Origin: a bacterium
GTDB lineage: Bacteria > Patescibacteriota > Patescibacteriia > UBA1558 > GWA2-36-10
Length of the DNA stretch: 39,442 bases
Direction: 5' to 3'
Assembly: GCA_018653315.1 (NCBI GenBank)
Contig: JABIAL010000039.1
Coordinates: 1-39,442, forward strand
Below, piece by piece: positions 11,698-21,084 of the stretch. The translations under genes and the position numbers were made by a program. Every line of letters starts with the position of its first letter. The first letter of the stretch is position 1. The notes below the pieces were generated by a model. That model worked only from the letters and a program-made list of their open reading frames with translations, was not told the origin of the DNA and did not search any database.

Positions 11698-11703
11698 TAT
11701 AAT
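11698..11703 (+). promoter_or_regulatory. -10 box (TATAAT)
   Basis: TATAAT after the groEL terminator, 16 nt before the likely ATG at 11720. Confidence 0.5.
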
Positions 11704-11719
11704 AATATTGAAAAAGTGT

Positions 11720-12511
11720 ATGAAGAAGAAAGTCGTAGACGACAATGAATTAGAATACCGGAGTAATGAGAATTACCCCTGGGAATATGAGCAAGCCAAT
11801 GAAATCTGGGTAGCTAATTTTGATATTTTGAAAAAGAAAAGTCAGCCAGTAGAAGCAGAAGAAAATGATATTATAGAAGAAAAGTTAACGGATAATGAAG
11901 TTGATATCGATTTAGGCGAAGACTCAGTCGAGGCTTTAGACGGTGAGATAGATATTGATGAAAATGAAATAGATTTAGACGATGAGGCTGAAGAAGATAA
12001 GGTTGAACTAATAGATGAAGAAAATGAGACAGAAACTGAAGATAATTTAGACGATGGGATTTTAGTAGGTAGCGGGGAAGCAGCTTCAGATTTTGATATA
12101 AGTACCACTGAATCTTCTTTGCCACTAGCTAGAAAATTTTCTTGGATTTTGGCTAGTACATTATTATTTTTTATTATTATAGCCGGTGAAGTTTTACTGA
12201 CAAATTTGAGCATAAAATTTTATTGGCCTAATAATTTAGTTTTACCAATTACTTGGTTATGGCGCATTGGATTGTTGGTGGCCTGGGTGGTTTTGGGGTT
12301 TAAAAAATTAGACCTAGATAAAGAACAGATTTTTGCTACAAGCGTGACCGCTTTTGTTCCGGGCGTAGTGGTCGTAGCTATTTGGAAGATTGTTATTATT
12401 GAGTCTGTTTGGACTTGGATTAATTTATTAATTGAGCCAATTTGGATGTTGCTAGTCATAGCATTATTTGGCTCTTTGTTAATAAAAATATTATTTAGAC
12501 AAAAACATTAA
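11720..12511 (+). CDS. Membrane protein with highly acidic N-terminal region and C-terminal TM helices
   Basis: The track start (TTG 11672) lies inside the groEL terminator, so ATG 11720 (MKKKVVDDNELEYRSNENYPWEYEQANEIW...) is preferred. Asp/Glu-rich stretch followed by about 4 hydrophobic segments. Confidence 0.75.
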   Translation: MKKKVVDDNELEYRSNENYPWEYEQANEIWVANFDILKKKSQPVEAEENDIIEEKLTDNEVDIDLGEDSVEALDGEIDIDENEIDLDDEAEEDKVELIDEENETETEDNLDDGILVGSGEAASDFDISTTESSLPLARKFSWILASTLLFFIIIAGEVLLTNLSIKFYWPNNLVLPITWLWRIGLLVAWVVLGFKKLDLDKEQIFATSVTAFVPGVVVVAIWKIVIIESVWTWINLLIEPIWMLLVIALFGSLLIKILFRQKH

Positions 12512-12531
12512 TTATAATTAATTATTTTATT

Positions 12532-12852
12532 ATGTCAGAAATGTCAGAGGAATTAAAAAAAGATATCGAAACTAATAAGACCATGGCCGCCATATCTTAT
12601 GTTTGGATTTTATGTTTAGTGCCATTGTTATTAAATCGTAAATCTAAATTTGCTCAATTTCATGCCAAGCAAGGATTATTATTGTTTGTTATTGAAATTA
12701 TTGGTTGGCTTGTATTTTGGATCCCAATCGTTGGCTGGGTTTTGCTTATCATAGTTATTGCCCTAGCTCTTTTAGGCATCAAAAATGCTATGGAAGGTAA
12801 ATATTGGACAATGCCTTTTATTGGCAAGTATGTTAATAAGTTCAATTTGTAA
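12532..12852 (+). CDS. Small integral membrane protein, DUF4870-like
   Basis: 106 aa; NRKSKFAQFHAKQGLLLFVIEIIGW...GIKNAMEGKYWTMPFIGKY pattern; start may be ATG 12541. Confidence 0.65.
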   Translation: MSEMSEELKKDIETNKTMAAISYVWILCLVPLLLNRKSKFAQFHAKQGLLLFVIEIIGWLVFWIPIVGWVLLIIVIALALLGIKNAMEGKYWTMPFIGKYVNKFNL

Positions 12853-12858
12853 ATTTCG

Positions 12859-13695
12859 GTGACTAACAAAATAAAAATTGTATCAGCGATCTATTATCCT
12901 TCAATTGATCGGAAAGTTTTAGCTCAAATAATCAAGTCTAACATTGAGCTTGTTCGACTTGGTTTTTTGTTTAAAGACTACAAAACATATATAGATTTAA
13001 TTAAAGAGATTAGGAAGTCTGAATCAGGTATTGTTTTAGATTTGCCAAGTCAAGATATTAAACTTGGTAAGATGCAAAATAATTCTCAAGAATTATTGGG
13101 ACAAGATTTAATTATTGTGGCGGCTAATTCTGATTTGGCAGATATAAATATAGCAGATTTAGATTATAAAGTTTTACCAGTTAGTGATCGAATTAAGTCT
13201 GGGCATTTGATAAAGAGTGATCGAATTTTTATTAATAATGGTTTAGTCAGATTATTGGTGGATAGAATTGAAGATAATTTAATTTACGCCAAAGTAATTC
13301 AAGGTGGTTTAGCGCAAACTAATAATAATGTAATCGTTGCTGGCTACATTTCAAATATGAAATTTTTAGACAAAGATATAGTAGCTGCGATTAATTTAAA
13401 AACAGATTATTTGTCTTTGTTAATTTCAGATGTTACAGAATTAAAGAGAATTAAAAAAATATTAGCTAATTCATTATCAAGTGGGAAAAAAATTGCCACG
13501 AAGTTAATTGTTAGACTAGAAAGTTTAGCCCAAGTAAAATCAATTATGGATTTAGTTAAATTAGCAGATGGTTTATTTATAGATCATCAGCGTTTATCTT
13601 GGCAGGTGCCAGAAATCAAATTAGCAATGATAGAAAAAGAATTAGCAGATAAATGTCATAGTATAGATAAAGAAGTATTGTCTAGTTTGAACTAA
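12859..13695 (+). CDS. Degenerate pyruvate-kinase-like protein (probable pseudoenzyme)
   Basis: 278 aa, GTG start. KIKIVSAIYYPSIDRKVLAQIIKSNIELVRLGF resembles TKIVaTiGPas...lI.aGmnvaRlNF; GIVLDLPSQDIKLG resembles iliDlkGPkIR.G; KLIVRLESLAQ...LADGLFIDHQRLSW resembles KIEn.eG...aDGimVARGDLG. Confidence 0.6.
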   Translation: MTNKIKIVSAIYYPSIDRKVLAQIIKSNIELVRLGFLFKDYKTYIDLIKEIRKSESGIVLDLPSQDIKLGKMQNNSQELLGQDLIIVAANSDLADINIADLDYKVLPVSDRIKSGHLIKSDRIFINNGLVRLLVDRIEDNLIYAKVIQGGLAQTNNNVIVAGYISNMKFLDKDIVAAINLKTDYLSLLISDVTELKRIKKILANSLSSGKKIATKLIVRLESLAQVKSIMDLVKLADGLFIDHQRLSWQVPEIKLAMIEKELADKCHSIDKEVLSSLN

Positions 13696-13751
13696 GGTAT
13701 TTTTTTGTTATAATATACTTAAGTAAAGATTTTTAAATAAAATAAATATTT

Positions 13752-16157
13752 ATGAAAAAGAATAAATTCGTTTTGTGGTTTAAAGACACAGGCATCAAAG
13801 ACATTCCAAAAGTAGGAGGGAAAAATGCCTCGTTAGGAGAAATGTATAGTAAATTAACTCCAAAAGGTGTGGCTGTGCCAAATGGTTTTGCAGTTACATC
13901 ATATGCTTATGATTATTTTCTTAAAACTGCTGGTATTCAGGATGATATTAGGGAGATCTTGAAAGATTTAGATACTCACGATGTTAGAAATTTATTTGCT
14001 CATGGTAAAAAAGTTCGGGAGACTATTATGGGCGCAGAATTTCCAGAAGATTTAAAAGCGGCTATTTTAGAGTCATATCATCAACTATCCAAACAATATA
14101 AAAATGCAAATACTGATGTTGCTATTCGTTCTTCGGCTACAGCAGAGGATCTTCCGGATGCTTCTTTTGCCGGTCAACAAGAATCATATTTAAATATAAA
14201 AGGTGATAAGGCTGTGTTGGAGGCTTGTAAAAAGTGTGTAGCTTCTTTATTTACTAATCGAGCTATTTCTTATCGTGAAGATAAAGGTTTTAATCATTTT
14301 GATGTTAAACTTTCTATTACAGTACAAAAAATGGTTCGTTCAGACAAAGCATCTTCTGGTGTGATGTTTTCTATAGATACTGAGTCTGGATTTAGAGACG
14401 TAGTCTTAATAAATGGAGCTTATGGTTTAGGAGATTACATTGTTCAAGGTGTGGTCACTCCTGATGAGTATTATGTTTTCAAACCAAATTTAAAACCAGG
14501 CTTAAATCCAGTTATTAGTAAAACCTTAGGCTTAAAAAGAAAAAAATTAGTATATAATACTTCTGGTAAAGGATCGCCAATCAAGGGCGTGCCAGTTTCA
14601 GAAGCTGATCGTAATACTTATGTATTAACAGATAAGGAAATTGTTCAGTTATCCAAATGGGCAGTCCAGATTGAAAATCATTACAAAAAACCAATGGACA
14701 TGGAATGGGCCAAAGATGGTAATACTGGAAAATTATTTATTGTCCAAGCTCGTCCAGAAACTGTCCGTAGCCAAGAAGATGTAAATGTTTTGGAAGAGTA
14801 TGTTTTACCAAAAAAAGGTAAATTATTAGCTGAAGGCGCTTCGGTTGGATCAAAGATTGGCAAAGGCAAGGTACATGTTATTGAGGATGTCTCTCAAATT
14901 CATAGTTTTCAAAAAGATGAAGTTTTAGTAACAAAAATGACGGATCCAGATTGGGAGCCAATTATGAAAATAGCTTCCGCTATTGTCACTAATTCTGGTG
15001 GACGTACTTGTCATGCCGCTATTATCTCTCGTGAGCTAGGAATTCCTTGTGTAGTTGGTACAGGAGACGGTACCAAGAAGATTAAAAATGGTAAAGACAT
15101 TACAGTCAGTTGCGCTGAAGGTGAGCGAGGACGTATTTACAATGGTCTTCTAGATTTTAAAATTAAAAAAACAAATTTAAAGAATTTTAAAAAGCCAAAA
15201 ACCAAGATCATGATGAATATCGGCAATCCAGAAATGGCCATGGCCCAGAGTTTTATTCCTAATGAAGGCGTAGGACTTGCGCGAGAAGAATTTATTATTT
15301 CAAATTATATTCGTATTCATCCATTAGCTTTATTAAATTTTAATAAGCTAAAAGATCAGAAAGCTAAAAAAGAGATTGAAAAATTAACCGCTGCTTATAA
15401 AAATAAGCCACAGTTTTTTGTAGATAAATTAGCTGAGGGCATTGCCAGGATTGCGGCTAGTTTTTATCCTAAAGATGTTATTGTCCGTTTGTCAGATTTT
15501 AAATCAAATGAATATGCAAATCTTATTGGTGGCAGACAATTTGAGCCAATCGAATCCAATCCAATGATTGGTTGGCGCGGAGCTAGTCGTTATTATGATC
15601 CAAAATACAAACCAGCTTTCGTATTAGAATGTAAAGCCTTAGTTAAAGTTCGAGAAGAGATGGGCTTGAATAATGTTAAGATCATGGTGCCATTTTGTCG
15701 AACCATAGAAGAGGGTAAAAAAGTTTTACAGATCATGAAAGAAAATGGTTTACAAAAAGGTAAAAATGGCTTGGAAGTTTATGTAATGTGTGAGATTCCA
15801 TCTAATGTTATTTTGGCTGATGAGTTTTCTAAAATATTTGATGGTTTTTCCATCGGTTCAAATGATTTAACTCAACTTACTTTGGGAGTGGACAGGGACA
15901 GTGAATTAGTGGCTCACGTTTATGACGAAAGAAATAAATCGGTTAAAGATATGATTTCTCGAGTGATAAGAACTGCTAAAAAGAATAAGCGTAAAATTGG
16001 AATTTGTGGTCAAGCGCCATCAGATTTTACAGATTTCGCTCAATTCTTGGTTGAAGAGGGAATTGATACTATTTCTTTAAATCCAGATACAGTTATTAAG
16101 ACGATGTTGGCCATTAATCAGACAGAGAAAAAACTAAAAGCTAAAAGGAAAAAATAA
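13752..16157 (+). CDS. ppsA: Phosphoenolpyruvate synthase (pyruvate, water dikinase)
   Basis: 801 aa; GGKNASLGEMYSKL, DASFAGQQESYLN, GGRTCHAAIISRELGIPCVVG (phospho-His motif), GSNDLTQLTLGVDRDS. Confidence 0.95.
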   Translation: MKKNKFVLWFKDTGIKDIPKVGGKNASLGEMYSKLTPKGVAVPNGFAVTSYAYDYFLKTAGIQDDIREILKDLDTHDVRNLFAHGKKVRETIMGAEFPEDLKAAILESYHQLSKQYKNANTDVAIRSSATAEDLPDASFAGQQESYLNIKGDKAVLEACKKCVASLFTNRAISYREDKGFNHFDVKLSITVQKMVRSDKASSGVMFSIDTESGFRDVVLINGAYGLGDYIVQGVVTPDEYYVFKPNLKPGLNPVISKTLGLKRKKLVYNTSGKGSPIKGVPVSEADRNTYVLTDKEIVQLSKWAVQIENHYKKPMDMEWAKDGNTGKLFIVQARPETVRSQEDVNVLEEYVLPKKGKLLAEGASVGSKIGKGKVHVIEDVSQIHSFQKDEVLVTKMTDPDWEPIMKIASAIVTNSGGRTCHAAIISRELGIPCVVGTGDGTKKIKNGKDITVSCAEGERGRIYNGLLDFKIKKTNLKNFKKPKTKIMMNIGNPEMAMAQSFIPNEGVGLAREEFIISNYIRIHPLALLNFNKLKDQKAKKEIEKLTAAYKNKPQFFVDKLAEGIARIAASFYPKDVIVRLSDFKSNEYANLIGGRQFEPIESNPMIGWRGASRYYDPKYKPAFVLECKALVKVREEMGLNNVKIMVPFCRTIEEGKKVLQIMKENGLQKGKNGLEVYVMCEIPSNVILADEFSKIFDGFSIGSNDLTQLTLGVDRDSELVAHVYDERNKSVKDMISRVIRTAKKNKRKIGICGQAPSDFTDFAQFLVEEGIDTISLNPDTVIKTMLAINQTEKKLKAKRKK

Positions 16158-16185
16158 GATTTTAGCTAATATTAGATAATAAATT

Positions 16186-16217
16186 AAAACCGACTAAGTA
16201 TTGCTTAGTCGGTTTTT
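16186..16217 (+). terminator. Intrinsic terminator after ppsA
   Basis: AAAACCGACTAAG-TATTG-CTTAGTCGGTTTTT. Confidence 0.85.
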
Positions 16218-16228
16218 AGCTAAAATTA

Positions 16229-16257
16229 TTGACTAATTATAGTATTAGTAGTTTAAT
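16229..16257 (+). promoter_or_regulatory. Putative promoter of the small monocistronic gene
   Basis: TTGACT (16229-16234), 17-nt spacer, TTTAAT (16252-16257). Confidence 0.5.
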
Positions 16258-16309
16258 AACAATTACCGGTTCTTTGTTAGTCTTACAATCAAACGAAAAG
16301 GAGTATTCT

Positions 16310-16624
16310 ATGCAAAGTTTGCGTAGCACCCTCAACAAGCTATTCGGGCGTCGTATGCACCCGAAGACCTCGGTAATATCTCAGAAATGTCGTATTTCTA
16401 TTGGTGCCAAACAATTACGAATTACAGGGCAGCAGTTAGAAATGGCCAGAGGTCTTCACGCAGAGGTCTGCAAGGTGGAAAGAGGTCTTGTAATTTTAGA
16501 GGGTCCGCAAGAAGAAATTTTTGAGTGTGTTGGCACCTTAGTCAGCTATGAGCAAGAGCATCTTGCCAAGCATGAACAGCACGTTACGCGTGGTGGTCGT
16601 CGTCAACATCGTTTGGCTGGGTAA
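16310..16624 (+). CDS. Uncharacterised small basic protein (~104 aa)
   Basis: ATG 16310 follows a Shine-Dalgarno-like AAAAGGAG; the track start 16229 is the TTG of a -35 box. MQSLRSTLNKLFGRRMHPKTSVISQKCRISIGAKQLRITGQQ..., followed by a terminator. Confidence 0.7.
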   Translation: MQSLRSTLNKLFGRRMHPKTSVISQKCRISIGAKQLRITGQQLEMARGLHAEVCKVERGLVILEGPQEEIFECVGTLVSYEQEHLAKHEQHVTRGGRRQHRLAG

Positions 16625-16638
16625 AATCATTGCTTTCT

Positions 16639-16675
16639 CCCTAATTGCCTTTATAGGTGATTAGGGGGTTTTTTA
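16639..16675 (+). terminator. Intrinsic terminator
   Basis: CCCTAATTGCCT-TTAT-AGGTGATTAGGG followed by GGTTTTTT; 12-bp stem with two wobble pairs. Confidence 0.85.
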
Positions 16676-16677
16676 TT

Positions 16678-16706
16678 TTGAAAAAAATAGCAATATTTGC
16701 TATAAT
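16678..16706 (+). promoter_or_regulatory. Promoter of the large surface protein
   Basis: TTGAAA (16678-16683), 17-nt spacer, TATAAT (16701-16706). Confidence 0.65.
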
Positions 16707-16729
16707 TGGTATATAAAATTAAATTAGCC

Positions 16730-19700
16730 ATGCATTTACTTTTTGCTAAACAATTTAGAAAAGCAGGAAAGAATATCGCAGTTTTTGTGTTGATTTTTTC
16801 TTGGATATTTTCTGGTTGGCCTATTTATAGCCTGATACCGCAGATGCAGGCAGCTCAAGTGAATGTTTCTCCTTTGATAATAAATAATAAGTCAATTCAT
16901 TTTAGTCATACAGATGATAATATAAATGAAAATTTAATTATAAAAACAGATAAGCATACTTATTCTGGCTTAGCTAGAGAAAGTATTTATTTTAGTGTTA
17001 CTAATATAGCCACCAAGGACGAGGTTGTTAATGTGCAAGCCTACTTTCCCGCAGAAAATGGAGAGGTGAACAATATCTCTCATTGGGCAAAAGATGTCAC
17101 TTATCAAGTAAGTGTTCCTGAATATGCTACACAAACTTATATGTGTGAAGGTGGATGGATTAAGGATAGTCATAGGAATAATAATTTGAGTTGTAGTTTA
17201 TTTGATGAACTTGGTATTTGTGCGCAATATGACTATTCTGATGTAATAAGGGGAGAGGGCGTTGGTTATTACTGCGCTAGCTCAAATGAGAATAGGGACT
17301 GTGATTTTGTAAATGAAGAGCTAATGGAATGTGTTGTAGAAAAAGTACAGATAGCTTCTCATAAAGAAACAAAATACAGAGAAGGCTGGAAAGAGATAGA
17401 GTTATCAGACAATTCATTAGAGATTGAAGGGGGTTTTTGGAGTAAATTATTTGGAAATAATATAGAGAGAAAGACAATACCAGATAATCTACGAGTTAAG
17501 AAAAGCACCATTGGTAATAGCCGCGTTATTAAACCAGGTGAAACTCAATATTTTAAAATGGATATATCATTTTTAGCTAATACTTCAGATGAATTTTACA
17601 TTGAGGCTATCGGTGATAAGGATGGTTATGGCCTTTTAGACCCCTGGTGGGATTCAAGTTGGGTTTATAGTAAGCAGATTACTATTGATAATACTAAAGT
17701 TGACGCAGATTTAACTAATTTCCCAGTTTTAATAGATTTATCTTCTGATACTAGTTTAGCGACTTATGCTCAAGAGAATGGGGATGACATTGCTTTTATT
17801 GCTTCTAATGAGACAACGCAACTTGATCACGAAATAGAATTTTTTAACGGTACAACTGGAGAGTTGCAAGCTTGGGTTGAGGTACCGGCTCTATCTTCAA
17901 GTAGTGATACAATTATTTACATGTATTATGGAAACACCGCGGCTAGTAATCAAGAAAATGCTAGTGGTGTCTGGGATAGTGATCATAAGATTGTTCATCA
18001 TCTGCAAGATCTAACCACTTCTACCACTGAAGATAGTACCTCAAATAATAATGATGGTACAAAAAGAGTAGCAAACGAGCCAATTGAAGCAAGTGGAAAA
18101 ATAGACAAAGCGCAAAGTTTCGATGGGACGAATGATTATGTAAAAATAACAAATAATTTTGTTGGTACTGCCACATCTCTAACCATTTCTTCTTGGATTA
18201 AGAAAGAGAGCGGAGGGCATACCTATGAATGTGCTCTACATAAAGGATCCGCTAACACTATTGGAAGTAGTGACTATTGGTTGGGTGTGGATATTAATGA
18301 TAATTTAACGGCTACTATTGGCGCCAACGCTGGTGTTGGTTGGTCTGCGGGGCAGACTGCAATTACAGCAACTTATGGAGAGTGGTATCATTTAGCAGCT
18401 GCCTGGGATGGATCAATTGTTAGAGTCTACGTAAATGGAGCGTATAATAAGCAATATAATTTAAGTTCATACAGTAGTTTAACTACCCCTACGAGATTTG
18501 GATCTTCTGCGGATGGGACTAATTATCAATTTAAGGGGGGAGTTGATGAAATGAGGATTTCCACCTCTGCTAGAAGTGCTAGTTGGATAAAAACGAGTTA
18601 CAACAACCAAAATTCTCCCTCTTCTTTTTTTACTTTAGGCACAGAGATTGGATTAAGTGCCCCTAGCTTACATAATGTTCCCTTTGATAATGAAGAAACC
18701 CCAGACACTACACCAGTATTTGAGTTTACAGCAGAGGATCCAGATGGTACATCTGACTTAGTTTATCAGATTGAATGGGATGATAATATTCTTTTTAGTT
18801 CACCAACGACACGCACTTCAGATACTCATAGTGGATTTATAAACACTGAAAATGGTGGTGACACTAGCCCTTTTACAGAAAATGAAAGAATTAGATTTAC
18901 CGTGCAGGCTGCAGATGTTTTAGCTAACTCTGCTGATAACACGGTTTATTATTGGCGTGTAAGAGCTAAAAATGACGGCGGTTCTTTTAGAGCTTGGACA
19001 GAAATAAATAGACTACGAGTTAATAGCTCATTGGCTGTTTTAAGGTGGACCCAAACAATTGATGAGCAATTTGATGATGGTGATTTTGTTGATGCATTAA
19101 CAACGGGGTCTGATAGTGTGGAATTGGGCCTTGGAACGGATATTAAGTCAGCTAGAGGAGTTTTTACTACACCAGCTTCAACAGGGAGTGATAGTGTGAT
19201 AGGTGTAGGATTTCAACCAAAGGCGGTCATGTTTTTTGCTGTTCCTAGGACTGATGAAAGTGCTGGGTCCCATGCTTCTCATTTTGTTGGTTTTTCTGAC
19301 GGTACTTCAAATAAATCATCTTCTATCAAATCTGAAGATGGTGTTAATGACAATGGACGCGCTCAACAAGACCAAGCAATTTATTTAAGAAATATTGACG
19401 CAACTAACTTAGCTGTGGCGACGGTTAGTTCATTTGATAGTGATGGTTTTACTTTAAATTACACGACTACAAATTCAGGGTATGTTATTCATTATGTTGC
19501 TTTTGGTGGGGAAGATCTAACAGCATCCGTTGGAGAGCATTTGGTTAGCGGAACCCCTTTAACTGGCTTATCCTTTGCTCCGGAGCTGATATTTTTATCG
19601 ACCACTGGATGGATAACACCGGCTAGTGATGATACAAATGGAATATCATCTTTTGGGGTAGTGCATGATTCTGGTTATTGGCACCTCGGTACACACCAGG

Positions 19701-20995
19701 GCTCTAATAACACTACAAAAGATGGAAAGTTGAGTAGTGGTGGTTGCTTGACTCAAGCATACAATAATAGCATAACTTGGCAAATGATTAATTGTGTCCT
19801 TACTAGCGATGGAATGTCTTGGAGTGGAACAAATACAGATGAGTTTAATTATTTGGCTCTTAATATTGGAGGACAAAGTGCAAAAGTTGATACTTTTTTT
19901 AAGGAGACCACGGGAGTCGCTGGGACCACTCAAGATTTAAGTGGTTTAGGGTTTACGGACGATGCGGCAATTATTGGCTTTGCTAGTGCAGGAAAAACAG
20001 ATGAGGCATTTTCTGATCACGTTAGGGTTACGATGGGTTCTTATGATGGCACAAATCAAGGAATGATGACTTTTAATGATGCTAATGCTTTGACGGATTC
20101 AGATTCAATACAAAACAATGATTATGCAATTGGCATTGCTGAGAGTAGTGCTTCAGTCGTTGCGGCTGGAACCATCTCTCAATTAGATAATGATGGTGCT
20201 AGGATTACGTGGAATCCTAATAATACCACGGCTTACAATACCGGGTATTGGGCCATAGAAAAGGGCAGCGGAGATGCTGCTTCAGGGTCAATAACTTCGC
20301 CAACTATTGATTATGACTGGGCATCAGGTGTGTATTCATGGGGTGAGGTATCTTGGAGTGATGATGAGACAAGTGGAGATATAAAATATCAAGTATATTA
20401 TTGGGACGGTGATAGTTGGGAATTGGTACCTAATGATGATTTATCAGGTAATATTTCAGGATTCGATACATCGCCAGTTGATATATCAGATTTAAATACA
20501 ACCACATATAATCAAATTAGATTAAAGGCCAACTTGACTAATTCAGGAGGTTCACCAACGCTACAAGATTGGTCTGTTAGCTGGTCTGCTCCAGCGGTTA
20601 GTATAACGTTAAACACGGATGGTGTAATAGATTTTGGATTATTAGAATTAAACACTACTCGAGACACATCGTCAGATGATATAAATGACATTGAGGTAAT
20701 TAGTGTTGACAATGGCCCGGCTGATCTTGATGTTCGTAGTTCTGTTTTTACGGAAGGTGAAAATACTTGGGCCTTAGGAATGGACAATGGAACAGATCAA
20801 GTTAGATGGGATTTTGCTTCTACCACACCTATTACTTGGACTAATTTTGCAGTAGCTAATACTTTGTATTCTTTAGAAAAAAGTACACCAGAAAGTCAAA
20901 CTAGAAATCTTATACTTAGACTGCAATTACCGACGGTAACCGCTAGTTTCGGTCAATATAGTGGCGCAGTAACCATAGTAGCTTCATCACCATAA
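16730..20995 (+). CDS. Large secreted surface protein with DUF2341 and LamG/concanavalin-like domains
   Basis: The track start 16706 is a TTG overlapping the -10 box, so ATG 16730 is preferred. Hydrophobic signal segment; WWDSSWVYSKQITIDNTKVDADLTNFPVLIDLSS...YYGNTAASNQENASGVWD (DUF2341); FDGTNDYVKITNNF...ISSWIKK...YGEWYHLAAAWDGSIVRVYVNG...GGVDEMRISTSARSASWI (LamG). Confidence 0.85.
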   Translation: MHLLFAKQFRKAGKNIAVFVLIFSWIFSGWPIYSLIPQMQAAQVNVSPLIINNKSIHFSHTDDNINENLIIKTDKHTYSGLARESIYFSVTNIATKDEVVNVQAYFPAENGEVNNISHWAKDVTYQVSVPEYATQTYMCEGGWIKDSHRNNNLSCSLFDELGICAQYDYSDVIRGEGVGYYCASSNENRDCDFVNEELMECVVEKVQIASHKETKYREGWKEIELSDNSLEIEGGFWSKLFGNNIERKTIPDNLRVKKSTIGNSRVIKPGETQYFKMDISFLANTSDEFYIEAIGDKDGYGLLDPWWDSSWVYSKQITIDNTKVDADLTNFPVLIDLSSDTSLATYAQENGDDIAFIASNETTQLDHEIEFFNGTTGELQAWVEVPALSSSSDTIIYMYYGNTAASNQENASGVWDSDHKIVHHLQDLTTSTTEDSTSNNNDGTKRVANEPIEASGKIDKAQSFDGTNDYVKITNNFVGTATSLTISSWIKKESGGHTYECALHKGSANTIGSSDYWLGVDINDNLTATIGANAGVGWSAGQTAITATYGEWYHLAAAWDGSIVRVYVNGAYNKQYNLSSYSSLTTPTRFGSSADGTNYQFKGGVDEMRISTSARSASWIKTSYNNQNSPSSFFTLGTEIGLSAPSLHNVPFDNEETPDTTPVFEFTAEDPDGTSDLVYQIEWDDNILFSSPTTRTSDTHSGFINTENGGDTSPFTENERIRFTVQAADVLANSADNTVYYWRVRAKNDGGSFRAWTEINRLRVNSSLAVLRWTQTIDEQFDDGDFVDALTTGSDSVELGLGTDIKSARGVFTTPASTGSDSVIGVGFQPKAVMFFAVPRTDESAGSHASHFVGFSDGTSNKSSSIKSEDGVNDNGRAQQDQAIYLRNIDATNLAVATVSSFDSDGFTLNYTTTNSGYVIHYVAFGGEDLTASVGEHLVSGTPLTGLSFAPELIFLSTTGWITPASDDTNGISSFGVVHDSGYWHLGTHQGSNNTTKDGKLSSGGCLTQAYNNSITWQMINCVLTSDGMSWSGTNTDEFNYLALNIGGQSAKVDTFFKETTGVAGTTQDLSGLGFTDDAAIIGFASAGKTDEAFSDHVRVTMGSYDGTNQGMMTFNDANALTDSDSIQNNDYAIGIAESSASVVAAGTISQLDNDGARITWNPNNTTAYNTGYWAIEKGSGDAASGSITSPTIDYDWASGVYSWGEVSWSDDETSGDIKYQVYYWDGDSWELVPNDDLSGNISGFDTSPVDISDLNTTTYNQIRLKANLTNSGGSPTLQDWSVSWSAPAVSITLNTDGVIDFGLLELNTTRDTSSDDINDIEVISVDNGPADLDVRSSVFTEGENTWALGMDNGTDQVRWDFASTTPITWTNFAVANTLYSLEKSTPESQTRNLILRLQLPTVTASFGQYSGAVTIVASSP

Positions 20996-21034
20996 TTTAT
21001 TACAATCATTTTTGTTATTTAAATTCTAATGTGC

Positions 21035-21040
21035 TATAAT
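21035..21040 (+). promoter_or_regulatory. -10 box (TATAAT)
   Basis: TATAAT in the gap before the 21085 ORF. Confidence 0.45.
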
Positions 21041-21084
21041 ATGATTATTAAATAAAATAAATTAATAAAATTTAGTTAAAAAAT

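Noticed and set aside
11672-11719. Upstream TTG start for the acidic membrane protein
   Set aside because: Lies inside the groEL terminator and overlaps the promoter -10 box; ATG 11720 is preferred.
11842-12459. Ser-rich/Leu-rich minus-strand ORFs (11842-12213, 11871-12125, 12220-12459)
   Set aside because: Antisense reading of the acidic Asp/Glu repeat region and TM segments; low-complexity artefacts.
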